5,921 nucleotides of DNA from NCBI GenBank assembly GCA_022712835.1, contig JAFLJU010000126.1, positions 1-5,921 on the forward strand, given 5' to 3'. The position numbers and the translations under genes are program-made. Positions 1-5,921 of this stretch are shown here, piece after piece. A model generated the notes under the pieces. The model made no database searches. It was not told the origin of the DNA and worked only from the letters and a program-made list of their open reading frames with translations. The DNA is from Desulfobacteraceae bacterium (GTDB lineage: Bacteria > Desulfobacterota > Desulfobacteria > Desulfobacterales > Desulfobacteraceae). Position 1 is the stretch's first letter, and every line of letters begins with the position of its first letter.

Positions 1-211
1 CCCCGGTTTTTTTAAATTCTGCCATCTCCAGGATCACCTCCACAGCCTCGTCCGAGGCCGTGGAGATAAAACCACAGGTATTGACAATGATCACTTGTGC
101 CAAGGCCGGATCATCGGTTCTCTTGTGCCCCGCAGCAATCAGCTTTCCCAGCATGATTTCGCTGTCCACCTGATTCCGGGAGCACCCGAGGGTTTCAAGG
201 AAAACGATCAT
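1..211 (-). CDS. rimO: Ribosomal protein S12 methylthiotransferase RimO, N-terminal 70 codons (3' end outside window)
   Basis: RimO is a radical-SAM enzyme that adds a methylthio group to the conserved aspartate of ribosomal protein S12 in the cytoplasm. Only the start of the N-terminal methylthiotransferase (UPF0004) domain is visible. The reading begins [18 protein letters not shown] and continues without a stop to the left edge. It has the family motifs [15 protein letters not shown] and IVNTCGFI. Cys10 and Cys46 match the first two of three cysteines that bind the auxiliary 4Fe-4S cluster, and their spacing of 36 equals that in E. coli RimO. The radical-SAM CxxxCxxC site and the TRAM domain would lie beyond the edge; family members are about 440 residues. 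The start ATG at 211-209 overlaps the htpG stop as ATGA. No other start codon lies in this frame just upstream, and the only purine-rich site (GGGAGA, 235-230) is 18 bases away, so translation probably relies on ribosomes finishing htpG. The wording DSEIMLGKL, rather than that of the related tRNA enzyme MiaB, favours RimO. Confidence 0.95.
   Translation of the reverse strand, partial: MIVFLETLGCSRNQVDSEIMLGKLIAAGHKRTDDPALAQVIIVNTCGFISTASDEAVEVILEMAEFKKTG
208..211 (-). other. ATGA stop-start overlap joining htpG and rimO
   Basis: Read on the minus strand, the htpG stop TGA (210-208) and the rimO start ATG (211-209) share two bases. Such overlaps commonly allow terminating ribosomes to reinitiate. 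No close Shine-Dalgarno sequence for rimO is seen, which fits coupling; the coupling itself is inferred. Confidence 0.85.
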
Positions 212-2130
212 ATGGCTTTGGCCATGAGGTCTCCCAAAAGAGCTGAGAACCTAGCAGGGTTATCCAATTTTCCACCTTCACTGATCACGGCAATATCATA
301 GAGCAGATCAGAGTAATCCGTTAGAACGGGATTTGTGGTGTCGGTCTCAAAAAGAGTTTTGATCTTTTCCATCACCTCATGATTGACATTGACCTCCATC
401 ACCCGTTTCTGGTCCGGTGTGCTCTGGCCCGAAGCTTTCAGGATTTTTTCCATGTAAGCGCTCATGCCATAATCATCCCCGGACAAACAGGATACAGAAT
501 CCTTGAGGCGATTGGAAACCACCACATCCTTGACTCGGGCTTCCAGCTTGCCCTTGAGAAAAGCAAGAAGGGCGGAGTATTCATTTTTCTTTTCATCGTC
601 CACCTTGTCCAGGTCCAGGTCACCTTTTTCCGCACTTTTTAATTTCTTTTCCTTGTATTCGGGTAAAGATTGGGTCACCCACTCGTCAATGGGGTCCACC
701 ATGAGAATCACTTCGTAATCCTTGGCTTTCAAGGATTCGAGCAAGGGTGAATTCATAAGCGAGATCAGGCTTTCACCGGTAAGAAAATAAATTTCTTTCT
801 GGTCTTCCTTCATGTTGGTAATGTATTCATCCAGGCTCACAGAATTGTCACCGGACTTGGTAGTCTTGTACCGGAGCAGGGCCGCCAGGCGTTCCTTGTT
901 TTCATAATCGGTTGGGATACCGGCTTTCAGGGACTGACCAAATTCTCCATAAAACTCTTCGTATTTTTCCTTTTCCATGCCTTCCAGCAAAGAAAAAATC
1001 TGTTTGACCAGGTTCTTTCTGATATTTCTCACCAGCCGATCTTCCTGGAGAATTTCACGGCTCACGTTGAGGTTGAGATCCGGTGCATCCACCACACCCT
1101 GGATAAAACCCAGATATTCGGGCAGCAATTCCTTGCAGTCGTCCATGATAAAAACCCGTTTGCAATACAGCTGCATCCCATTTTTTCTTTCCGGCCGGAA
1201 CATGTCCATGGGCGCTTTTGCTGGCAGGTACATGAGCACATCATACTCGGTCACCCCTTCAAATCTCTTGTGGATGATCTCCATGGGTTTGTCCCAGTTA
1301 TGGCTGATGTGCTTATAAAATTCTTCATGCTCTTCAGGGGTAACCTCATCCTTGGCCTTGGCCCAGATGGCTTTCATGGAGTTGAGGGTCTCGTCCTTTC
1401 TGACCTTTCTATAGGTCTCTCCAATGGGTTTGCCTTCTGAATCCTTTACAATCTCGTTTTCCGGAATGGGCTCACTTTTTTCCAGGTTCATGATCACCGG
1501 ATAGGTCACAAAGTCTGAATGCTTTTTAACAATATTCTGGAGGGTGTAATCCTCGGTAAAATCTTGATCCCCTTCTTCTGGATCTTTCAGATAAAGGGTA
1601 ATGCTGGTTCCCCGACCTTCTTTTTCAATTTCCTGGACCGTATAATCGCCCTTGCCTTCAGACTCCCAGCGAACGCCTTTTTCAGCTCCCGGGGCCCGGG
1701 TGTCAAGTCGGACTTTATCTGCCACAATAAAGGCAGAATAAAAACCCACACCAAACTGGCCGATCAATTCAGGAGAAAGGCTGGTTTCTTTTTTTGATTT
1801 TTCCAAAGCTTCCATAAACGCCGCTGTTCCGGACTGGGCAATGGTGCCGATATTGTCATTGACCTCGTCAAAGGTCATGCCGATACCATTGTCTGAAATG
1901 GTAAGGGTTTTGGCCTCAGAGTCTACTGACAGCCGGATGTGATAATCGGTATCATCGGCAAAGAGAGAAGGTTCAGTCTGTTCGGTAAACCTTGCCTTGT
2001 CAATGGCATCGGAAGCATTGGATATCAACTCCCGCATAAAAATCTCTTTGTTGGAATACAGAGAATGAATAATCAGATGCAGCAGTTGCTGCACTTCGGT
2101 TTTAAATTTACGTGTTTTTTTCGCGCTCAT
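208..2130 (-). CDS. htpG: Molecular chaperone HtpG (bacterial Hsp90)
   Basis: HtpG is the cytosolic Hsp90 homologue, an ATP-driven homodimeric clamp that remodels client proteins, often with DnaK. The 640-residue product is complete and near the usual length (624 in E. coli). The N-terminal GHKL ATPase domain (about 1-215) has [10 protein letters not shown] with Glu34 as the general base and Asn38 for magnesium. It also has DNGIGM (Asp80 contacts adenine) and the lid glycine motif GQFGVGF (124-130). The middle domain (about 230-500) has NVSREILQ, in which Arg358 corresponds to the arginine that reaches the ATP gamma-phosphate. The C-terminal dimerisation domain follows, and there is no MEEVD tail, as expected in bacteria. 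The segment at about 490-516 is rich in Lys, Asp and Glu, a charged stretch within the normal range for the family. The start is supported by AGGAGT seven bases upstream and by the typical opening [24 protein letters not shown]. It is the first gene of a probable htpG-rimO operon. No CIRCE element was found upstream, so HrcA control is not indicated. Confidence 0.98.
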   Translation of the reverse strand: MSAKKTRKFKTEVQQLLHLIIHSLYSNKEIFMRELISNASDAIDKARFTEQTEPSLFADDTDYHIRLSVDSEAKTLTISDNGIGMTFDEVNDNIGTIAQSGTAAFMEALEKSKKETSLSPELIGQFGVGFYSAFIVADKVRLDTRAPGAEKGVRWESEGKGDYTVQEIEKEGRGTSITLYLKDPEEGDQDFTEDYTLQNIVKKHSDFVTYPVIMNLEKSEPIPENEIVKDSEGKPIGETYRKVRKDETLNSMKAIWAKAKDEVTPEEHEEFYKHISHNWDKPMEIIHKRFEGVTEYDVLMYLPAKAPMDMFRPERKNGMQLYCKRVFIMDDCKELLPEYLGFIQGVVDAPDLNLNVSREILQEDRLVRNIRKNLVKQIFSLLEGMEKEKYEEFYGEFGQSLKAGIPTDYENKERLAALLRYKTTKSGDNSVSLDEYITNMKEDQKEIYFLTGESLISLMNSPLLESLKAKDYEVILMVDPIDEWVTQSLPEYKEKKLKSAEKGDLDLDKVDDEKKNEYSALLAFLKGKLEARVKDVVVSNRLKDSVSCLSGDDYGMSAYMEKILKASGQSTPDQKRVMEVNVNHEVMEKIKTLFETDTTNPVLTDYSDLLYDIAVISEGGKLDNPARFSALLGDLMAKAI

Positions 2131-2134
2131 GTTT

Positions 2135-2140
2135 ACTCCT
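2135..2140 (-). promoter_or_regulatory. Ribosome binding site of htpG
   Basis: The minus strand reads AGGAGT, then four bases, then the htpG ATG at 2130. This is a strong Shine-Dalgarno match at short but functional spacing, and it fixes the htpG start. Confidence 0.85.
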
Positions 2141-2186
2141 GTTTCAATTATGTTTTATACTCAATATTAAGTTCAAATTAATCTTC

Positions 2187-2218
2187 ATAATAATTGTGGC
2201 AAAATTAAAATTGTCAAG
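2187..2218 (-). promoter_or_regulatory. Candidate htpG promoter (sigma-70 or heat-shock type)
   Basis: The minus strand has a perfect TTGACA (2217-2212), and TATTAT (2192-2187) lies 19 bases further on. That spacer is longer than the ideal 17. The same DNA can also be read as a degenerate sigma-32 type site: CTTGAC (2218-2213), 13 bases, then CCACAAT (2199-2193), compared with CTTGAA and CCCCAT. Either reading would give a transcript starting some 50 bases before the htpG ATG. The TTGACA box is the firm part; which sigma factor uses it cannot be decided from sequence alone. Confidence 0.5.
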
Positions 2219-2227
2219 GGACCCACC

Positions 2228-3151
2228 ATGAATCAGATAACGGATATAAGGGACCAGGCTCACCTATCGGGAAACGAGGTCAAAAAGCTCAATTTTATTA
2301 AAAATTCAAAAACCCTGGTTTTCCGGAAATATTTCAGATCCGGGCTGCGGTCCCATATTTTTGAGGTGCTTTTGGCCGGCGATATTTTAAAGGAAACCCA
2401 GGGAGAAATCATCGATGGCATCCGGATGTTTCCCAGGGCAAGGCCCGTGAAAATGTTTCGGATATTGAGAAACCGGTTTGAAACCAAGGAAGCTGTTTTC
2501 CGGGAGATTAAAAAGTACAACACCCTGTTAAAATTTTTGGGGCCGGATCTCATAGCCTGTTCCGAAGAGTTCATGGCCGATTACGCAGGCGGGAAAAAAA
2601 ATCAGATCGTTCTCTGCGGCCTTCAAGAATATGTGGAGGGACAGATACTGGACCCCTGGAGATTGTTCGGCGATAATTATTTAATGAATTTATTCTTGTC
2701 CATGCCCCGGGGAGGATCTTCCTTACGGGCAGAAATAGCCCCAGCAAAAATAGCCCCAGCAGAGGTTGCCCCGGCAGAGGTTGCCCCGGCAACAGTCAAA
2801 ACGGCCAAAAACAATATCGCAATATTTGTGGAAAGAATCCGGCAAATGATTGCCCAGACAGGATATATCCCCGACCTTGCCGGCATTGGCAATCTGATTT
2901 TAACCCCAACAGGTGCCTTAAAATTAGTAGACATTAACAACATTGTTGAAGTCAAACGTTCCGACACCATCCTTTTAGATGACAAGGGATACCCCTCCTG
3001 TGATGTTTCCATAGAGGTCCTGTCCATTCTTGAGCGGGATATTCTCAAAAGAAATATTTCCAATGATGACCCGCTCTATCTCTTTTTTTTATCCCCGGAA
3101 AGAAAAAAAAGGGTAACGGTCATTGAAAATGAATTTTATGCCAACCTGTGA
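2228..3151 (+). CDS. Uncharacterised protein with a divergent protein-kinase-like pattern
   Basis: I do not recognise this 307-residue protein as a named family. Its layout resembles the protein-kinase-like fold. A basic N-terminal segment (about 19-45, with KTLVFRKYFRSGLRSHIFEV) precedes a possible beta-3 lysine at ARPVKMFR (Lys75). It is followed by an alpha-C-like helix EAVFREIKKY (Glu93), then a beta-5 and hinge-like LCGLQEYVEG (129-138). In the C-terminal half, YIPDLAGIGN (Asp216, Asn222) and LKLVDINN (Asp235) sit where the catalytic loop and the DFG metal-binding Asp would be. The match is imperfect: there is no HRD or HGD histidine, Asp to Asn is six residues rather than five, and no clear glycine-rich loop is seen. 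It could be a degenerate or inactive kinase. Residues 169-188 are a low-complexity APA repeat. No signal peptide or membrane segment is evident, so it is probably cytoplasmic. The start is supported by AAGGGA (2216-2221) six bases upstream. It is divergent from htpG and separated by 150 bp from the next gene. That it encodes a protein is quite sure; the fold is an inference. Confidence 0.85.
   Translation: MNQITDIRDQAHLSGNEVKKLNFIKNSKTLVFRKYFRSGLRSHIFEVLLAGDILKETQGEIIDGIRMFPRARPVKMFRILRNRFETKEAVFREIKKYNTLLKFLGPDLIACSEEFMADYAGGKKNQIVLCGLQEYVEGQILDPWRLFGDNYLMNLFLSMPRGGSSLRAEIAPAKIAPAEVAPAEVAPATVKTAKNNIAIFVERIRQMIAQTGYIPDLAGIGNLILTPTGALKLVDINNIVEVKRSDTILLDDKGYPSCDVSIEVLSILERDILKRNISNDDPLYLFFLSPERKKRVTVIENEFYANL
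2732..2791 (+). repeat. Four tandem 15-bp units inside the kinase-like gene
   Basis: The four 15-base copies start at 2732, 2747, 2762 and 2777. The last two are identical (GAGGTTGCCCCGGCA). The first two differ from each other only at the first base and from the last pair at a few positions. The repeat stays in frame and encodes E/K-I/V-A-P-A four times (residues 169-188), followed by a looser ATV. It lies between the hinge-like and catalytic-loop-like parts, so it looks like a flexible Ala-Pro linker that grew by in-frame duplication. Because a unit is 15 bp, copy changes would not break the gene. Confidence 0.95.
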
Positions 3152-3187
3152 TGCTTCATCCTTGCACCTATTTTATTTTATCCCCAT

Positions 3188-3206
3188 TGGAGCAGCCCTC
3201 CATTTT
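3188..3206 (+). terminator. Weak terminator-like hairpin after the kinase-like gene
   Basis: TGGAG (3188-3192) can pair with CTCCA (3198-3202) around a five-base loop, followed directly by TTTT. The stem is only five pairs and the T run is short, so termination here would be inefficient at best. It lies 36 bases past the stop codon. Confidence 0.25.
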
Positions 3207-3230
3207 GGCCATTTGGATTCCTAACAAGGA

Positions 3231-3259
3231 TTGATTTGTTGACCATAATTTTTTATACT
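3231..3259 (+). promoter_or_regulatory. Candidate sigma-70 promoter of the response regulator gene
   Basis: TTGATT (3231-3236) is followed by exactly 17 bases and then TATACT (3254-3259), with four and five matches to the consensus boxes. Transcription would start near 3266 and leave a leader of about 36 bases before the ATG at 3302. The rest of the 150-bp gap holds only a weak hairpin and short inverted repeats. The site suggests that the regulator and downstream kinase genes are transcribed separately from the kinase-like gene. Confidence 0.55.
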
Positions 3260-3301
3260 TTGTTTTCAGTGGGATACCACCAACTTTAAATTGGATTGTA
3301 A

Positions 3302-4666
3302 ATGGAAAATCGGATTATTGTAATTGATGATGAAACAGATTTCTTAGATACCATCAAACGCGGACTGATCATTTCAGGGTATAAACATATTCGGACCGAA
3401 AACGATTCCAGGACAGCCCTCTCATTTTTTATGAAAGGAGAGGTGTTTGATGCAGCACTCATTGATATCACCATGCCGGGAATGGACGGCATCGAACTGC
3501 TGGAGAAAATCAAAAGCATCAGCCCCCACACCGAATGCATCATGTTGACCGCCATGAATGAAGCCCATATGGCAGTTGAGTGTATTAAAAAAGGGGCCTA
3601 TGATTATCTGGTCAAGCCTATCTCAAAAAATGATCTGATCCTGTCACTGAACCGTGCATTGGAACGAAAACGACTTTTAAACATTCTGGAACTGAGAAAA
3701 GAAGCACCGTCAAAAAAGATACTCTCTCCCAGGGAGTTTTCTTCCATTATCACCCAATCGCCCAGAGTGATCCGCCTTCTTTGCGAAGCACAACTCCATG
3801 CCGGAAGCAAGGTTCCGGTTCTGATCACAGGAGAAAGCGGTACCGGCAAGGAACTGCTTGCCCGGTCCATCCACAGGGCAAGCCCCAGGTATAGTGCCAC
3901 CTTCTCGGCCATTAATATGGCATCCATGTCTCCCACCCTTTTTGATGCCGAATTTTTCGGTCATACCAAGGGAGCCTTTACCGGAGCCCAGACAAAAAGG
4001 TCTGGATATCTTACCACAACGGACAAAGGCTCACTTTTCTTAGATGAAATCGGCTCCCTTGCCCTGGAACTCCAAGGGCGACTACTCAGGGTTCTCCAAG
4101 AGGGAGAACACATTCCCATTGGAACAGATCAACCCATTAAAACAGACATCCGGTTCATTGCCGCCACCAACGAAAACATCGAAGAACTGGTGGCCAAAAA
4201 TCAGTTCCGCAAGGACCTTTATTACCGGTTAAAAGGTGCCTGGCTCCACCTTCCCGCTCTCAAAGAGAGACCAGAAGATATTGGGTTACTAACGGCCCAT
4301 TTTTTAAAACAATTGAGCGGCAAATCAACCCCCATCAAACTCCACCCGGAAACGGCGTCCCTTTTAAAGGCCTATTCCTATCCCGGCAATATCCGGGAGC
4401 TCAAATCCATCATCCAGTCAGCGTTCAACCTTTCCCTGGGGCAAACCATCCTCCCCGGCCATTTGCCGGAACAATTCAGAACAAAAACCGACAACTCCAT
4501 TTTCCTGGAAAAAAGCAAGGAAATCCCCCCCCTATCCCAGGTGGAAAAAGAACATATCCTTTCGGTGTATGACCAGACAAATCATAACAAATCGAAAACG
4601 GCAATCCTCCTGGGGATCGGTCTGAACACCCTGAGACGAAAGCTTACCTCCTACAACCTTTCCTAG
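3302..4666 (+). CDS. Sigma-54-dependent response regulator, NtrC family (receiver, AAA+, Fis-type HTH)
   Basis: This is a complete 454-residue cytoplasmic transcription activator. On phosphorylation such proteins oligomerise on upstream DNA sites and use ATP to open sigma-54 promoters. The receiver domain (about 3-120) has the acidic pair Asp9/Asp10, phospho-acceptor Asp55 in ALIDITMPGMDG, Thr83 and Lys105. The AAA+ domain (about 147-380) has Walker A GESGTGKE (177-184), the sigma-54 contact loop GAFTGA (224-229) and Walker B LFLDEI (Asp248, Glu249). It also has AATN (287-290), the arginines in FRKDLYYRL (Arg303, Arg309) and PGNIREL with sensor-II Arg365. The C-terminal Fis-type helix-turn-helix (about 414-452) has NKSKTAILLGI and LNTLRRKL. 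All catalytic motifs are intact, so it should be an active activator. The start opens directly on the first receiver strand (MENRIIVIDDE), although its Shine-Dalgarno is weak (GGA, 3293-3295). The downstream receiver-kinase gene, 56 bp away, is the obvious candidate partner. Its target genes cannot be told from this window, and the name NtrC itself is not implied. Confidence 0.96.
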   Translation: MENRIIVIDDETDFLDTIKRGLIISGYKHIRTENDSRTALSFFMKGEVFDAALIDITMPGMDGIELLEKIKSISPHTECIMLTAMNEAHMAVECIKKGAYDYLVKPISKNDLILSLNRALERKRLLNILELRKEAPSKKILSPREFSSIITQSPRVIRLLCEAQLHAGSKVPVLITGESGTGKELLARSIHRASPRYSATFSAINMASMSPTLFDAEFFGHTKGAFTGAQTKRSGYLTTTDKGSLFLDEIGSLALELQGRLLRVLQEGEHIPIGTDQPIKTDIRFIAATNENIEELVAKNQFRKDLYYRLKGAWLHLPALKERPEDIGLLTAHFLKQLSGKSTPIKLHPETASLLKAYSYPGNIRELKSIIQSAFNLSLGQTILPGHLPEQFRTKTDNSIFLEKSKEIPPLSQVEKEHILSVYDQTNHNKSKTAILLGIGLNTLRRKLTSYNLS

Positions 4667-4722
4667 CGTTGCTTCAAAGAAAAGAGAAAGCCACACCTCT
4701 ATTATAACAGGACAAAGACACC

Positions 4723-5921
4723 ATGGCCGCACAAATTAAAATACTGATTGTCGAAGATGAACTGGCAATTTTAGAAACATATGCCAAAATTTTAACCCGG
4801 CAAGGGTATCAAGTGGAAAAATCACCCAATGGGTCTGATGCCATTGGCAAACTGACTTGTTTTTCCCCTGACATTGTGTTGCTGGACATCAGCCTTCCGG
4901 ATATGAGTGGGTTTGATATTCTGTCCATCATCCGGTCCAACGACCAATTCCAGCACATGTTTGTTATTATCTGCACCGGAATGATGACCACCAGGGGACA
5001 CCGAAACTATGGTCTTGAATCCGGTGCCGACGATTACCTTTACAAGCCGGTTACAACGGATGTGCTTCTGGCCAGGATCAAAGCCATGGTTAGAATTAAA
5101 GAAACCGAAAATCAGCTGAGAAATATCAACCGTCAATTGCGAAATGAAATAAAAGAACGAAAAAAGGCCCAGGAAGATTCTGTAAGCAAAGAAAACCATT
5201 TAAGAACCGCCCAGCAAATTGCAAACATGGGAAGCTTTTTCACCTCTTTAAACGGGGAAATACTCAATTGCTCCGAAGGATTATACCGACTATTTGGATA
5301 TATACCGGGCGAAATACGCATGGATTACCAATTTCTGCGAGATCAGTTTTTCTCAAAGGACATTGACCGATTTGAACAGGATATAGAATCTATTTTCAAA
5401 AACCATACGCCCATTGACAATGAATACCGAATTGTTTGTAAAAAAGGGTCTATCAGGGATATCCGGTTTATTGCCACGGCAACATCAGATGCCAATGGAA
5501 CGGCTCCTGAAATTCAGGGAATTTTTCAAGATATTACCGAAAGAAAAATCATGGAACGTCAGGCAATCCAGAATGAAAAGCTGGCCTCCCTTGGGTTTCT
5601 GGTATCAGGAATGGCCCATGAAATCAACAACCCCAACAATTTTATCAGCTTTAACATCCCCATCTTAAAAGAGTATTTAAATGCCATCCTCCCCATCATA
5701 GATACCCATGCAAAGACCCATCCCAAGTTTGAAATATTTAATATGAACTATCCAGATTTCAGAAAAGACCTGCTCAAACTGACGGACAATATTGAAAACG
5801 GCTCCCTTCGCATCAATAAAATTGTGACAAACCTTCGTAAATTTGTACACATGAAAACCGATGTGGAATATGGACTTGTGGATATCAAAAAACTGATCCA
5901 GGGGTGTGTGGAGATGACCCA
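4723..5921 (+). CDS. Response regulator-PAS-histidine kinase hybrid (3' end outside window)
   Basis: The first 399 codons of a soluble sensor kinase are open to the right edge. An N-terminal receiver (about 5-122) has Glu11/Asp12, phospho-acceptor Asp55 in IVLLDISLPDMSG, Thr85 and Lys108. A charged coiled-coil linker (about 120-158, with QLRNINRQLRNEIKERKKAQ) leads to a PAS domain of the PAS_3 type (about 165-270). The PAS domain includes LFGYIPGEI and ends in the usual DITERK. The dimerisation and phosphotransfer domain begins near 278 and has GMAHEINNPNNF with phospho-acceptor His299. Its long helix-loop insert, ending ENGSLRINKIVTNLRKFV, is typical of the HEINNPNN group. The N, G1 and G2 boxes of the ATPase domain would follow outside the window. 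No membrane segment or signal peptide is present, so the stimulus is internal or comes by phosphotransfer to the receiver. The start ATG has AGGA (4709-4712) ten bases upstream, a slightly long spacing. It probably shares a transcript with the preceding sigma-54 activator and is its likely kinase, by proximity only. Confidence 0.95.
   Translation, partial: MAAQIKILIVEDELAILETYAKILTRQGYQVEKSPNGSDAIGKLTCFSPDIVLLDISLPDMSGFDILSIIRSNDQFQHMFVIICTGMMTTRGHRNYGLESGADDYLYKPVTTDVLLARIKAMVRIKETENQLRNINRQLRNEIKERKKAQEDSVSKENHLRTAQQIANMGSFFTSLNGEILNCSEGLYRLFGYIPGEIRMDYQFLRDQFFSKDIDRFEQDIESIFKNHTPIDNEYRIVCKKGSIRDIRFIATATSDANGTAPEIQGIFQDITERKIMERQAIQNEKLASLGFLVSGMAHEINNPNNFISFNIPILKEYLNAILPIIDTHAKTHPKFEIFNMNYPDFRKDLLKLTDNIENGSLRINKIVTNLRKFVHMKTDVEYGLVDIKKLIQGCVEMT

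Noticed and set aside
379..1797. Several plus-strand open frames of 60-113 codons across htpG
   Set aside because: They lie wholly inside a complete, highly conserved htpG on the other strand and show no family motif of their own. They are antisense shadows.
2163..2191. Plus-strand promoter for the kinase-like gene using CATAAT (2186-2191)
   Set aside because: No acceptable -35 box lies 15-19 bases upstream (AATATT at 17), and the stretch is AT-rich, so box-like matches are expected by chance.
2196..2214. Sigma-54-like TGGCA...TTG on the plus strand upstream of the kinase-like gene
   Set aside because: The GG and the second element are not at the required ten-base spacing and the GC at -12 is missing, so it does not meet the GG-N10-GC rule.
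3286..3964. Minus-strand open frames opposite the response regulator
   Set aside because: They overlap the receiver and AAA+ coding sequence, whose motifs are all intact, and have no plausible product of their own.
4667..4722. Separate promoter for the hybrid kinase gene in the 56-bp gap (TATTAT or TATAAC near 4700-4709)
   Set aside because: No -35 box is present at suitable spacing; TTGCTT (4669-4674) is 25 bases from TATTAT. Co-transcription with the activator is simpler.

Overview
The window holds five protein-coding genes in two divergent blocks and no RNA genes, insertion sequences or CRISPR arrays. Protein style (an NtrC-type regulator next to a receiver-PAS-histidine kinase with an AHEINNPNNF box), moderate GC and the general look of the proteins suggest a sulfate-reducer-like member of the Desulfobacterota (Desulfobacterales). 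This is an inference from family resemblance, not a database match.

Left block, minus strand (1-2130): htpG, the bacterial Hsp90 chaperone, is complete. It is followed directly by rimO, the ribosomal protein S12 methylthiotransferase, which runs off the left edge after 70 codons. The htpG stop and the rimO start share an ATGA, so the two are probably translationally coupled. A 97-bp intergenic stretch upstream of htpG holds its ribosome binding site and a candidate promoter.

Right block, plus strand (2228-5921): first comes a 307-residue protein of unknown function. Its pattern is that of a divergent protein-kinase-like fold, and it carries an in-frame 15-bp tandem repeat in what would be an interdomain linker. 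After a 150-bp gap with a promoter-like site there follows a complete sigma-54-dependent response regulator (receiver, AAA+, Fis-type HTH). Then, 56 bp downstream, comes a soluble receiver-PAS-histidine kinase hybrid cut off by the right edge before its ATPase domain.

How they may work together: the last two genes look like a cytoplasmic signalling pair. The kinase is autophosphorylated at His299, and the phosphoryl group could go to Asp55 of the NtrC-type regulator, which then activates sigma-54 promoters elsewhere; no sigma-54 promoter was found in this window. Whether the kinase-like protein belongs to the same pathway is unknown. The htpG-rimO pair is a protein and ribosome quality unit without an evident link to the signalling genes. 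The least described items are the kinase-like protein and its repeat; nothing in the window amounts to a clear new defence or mobile system.
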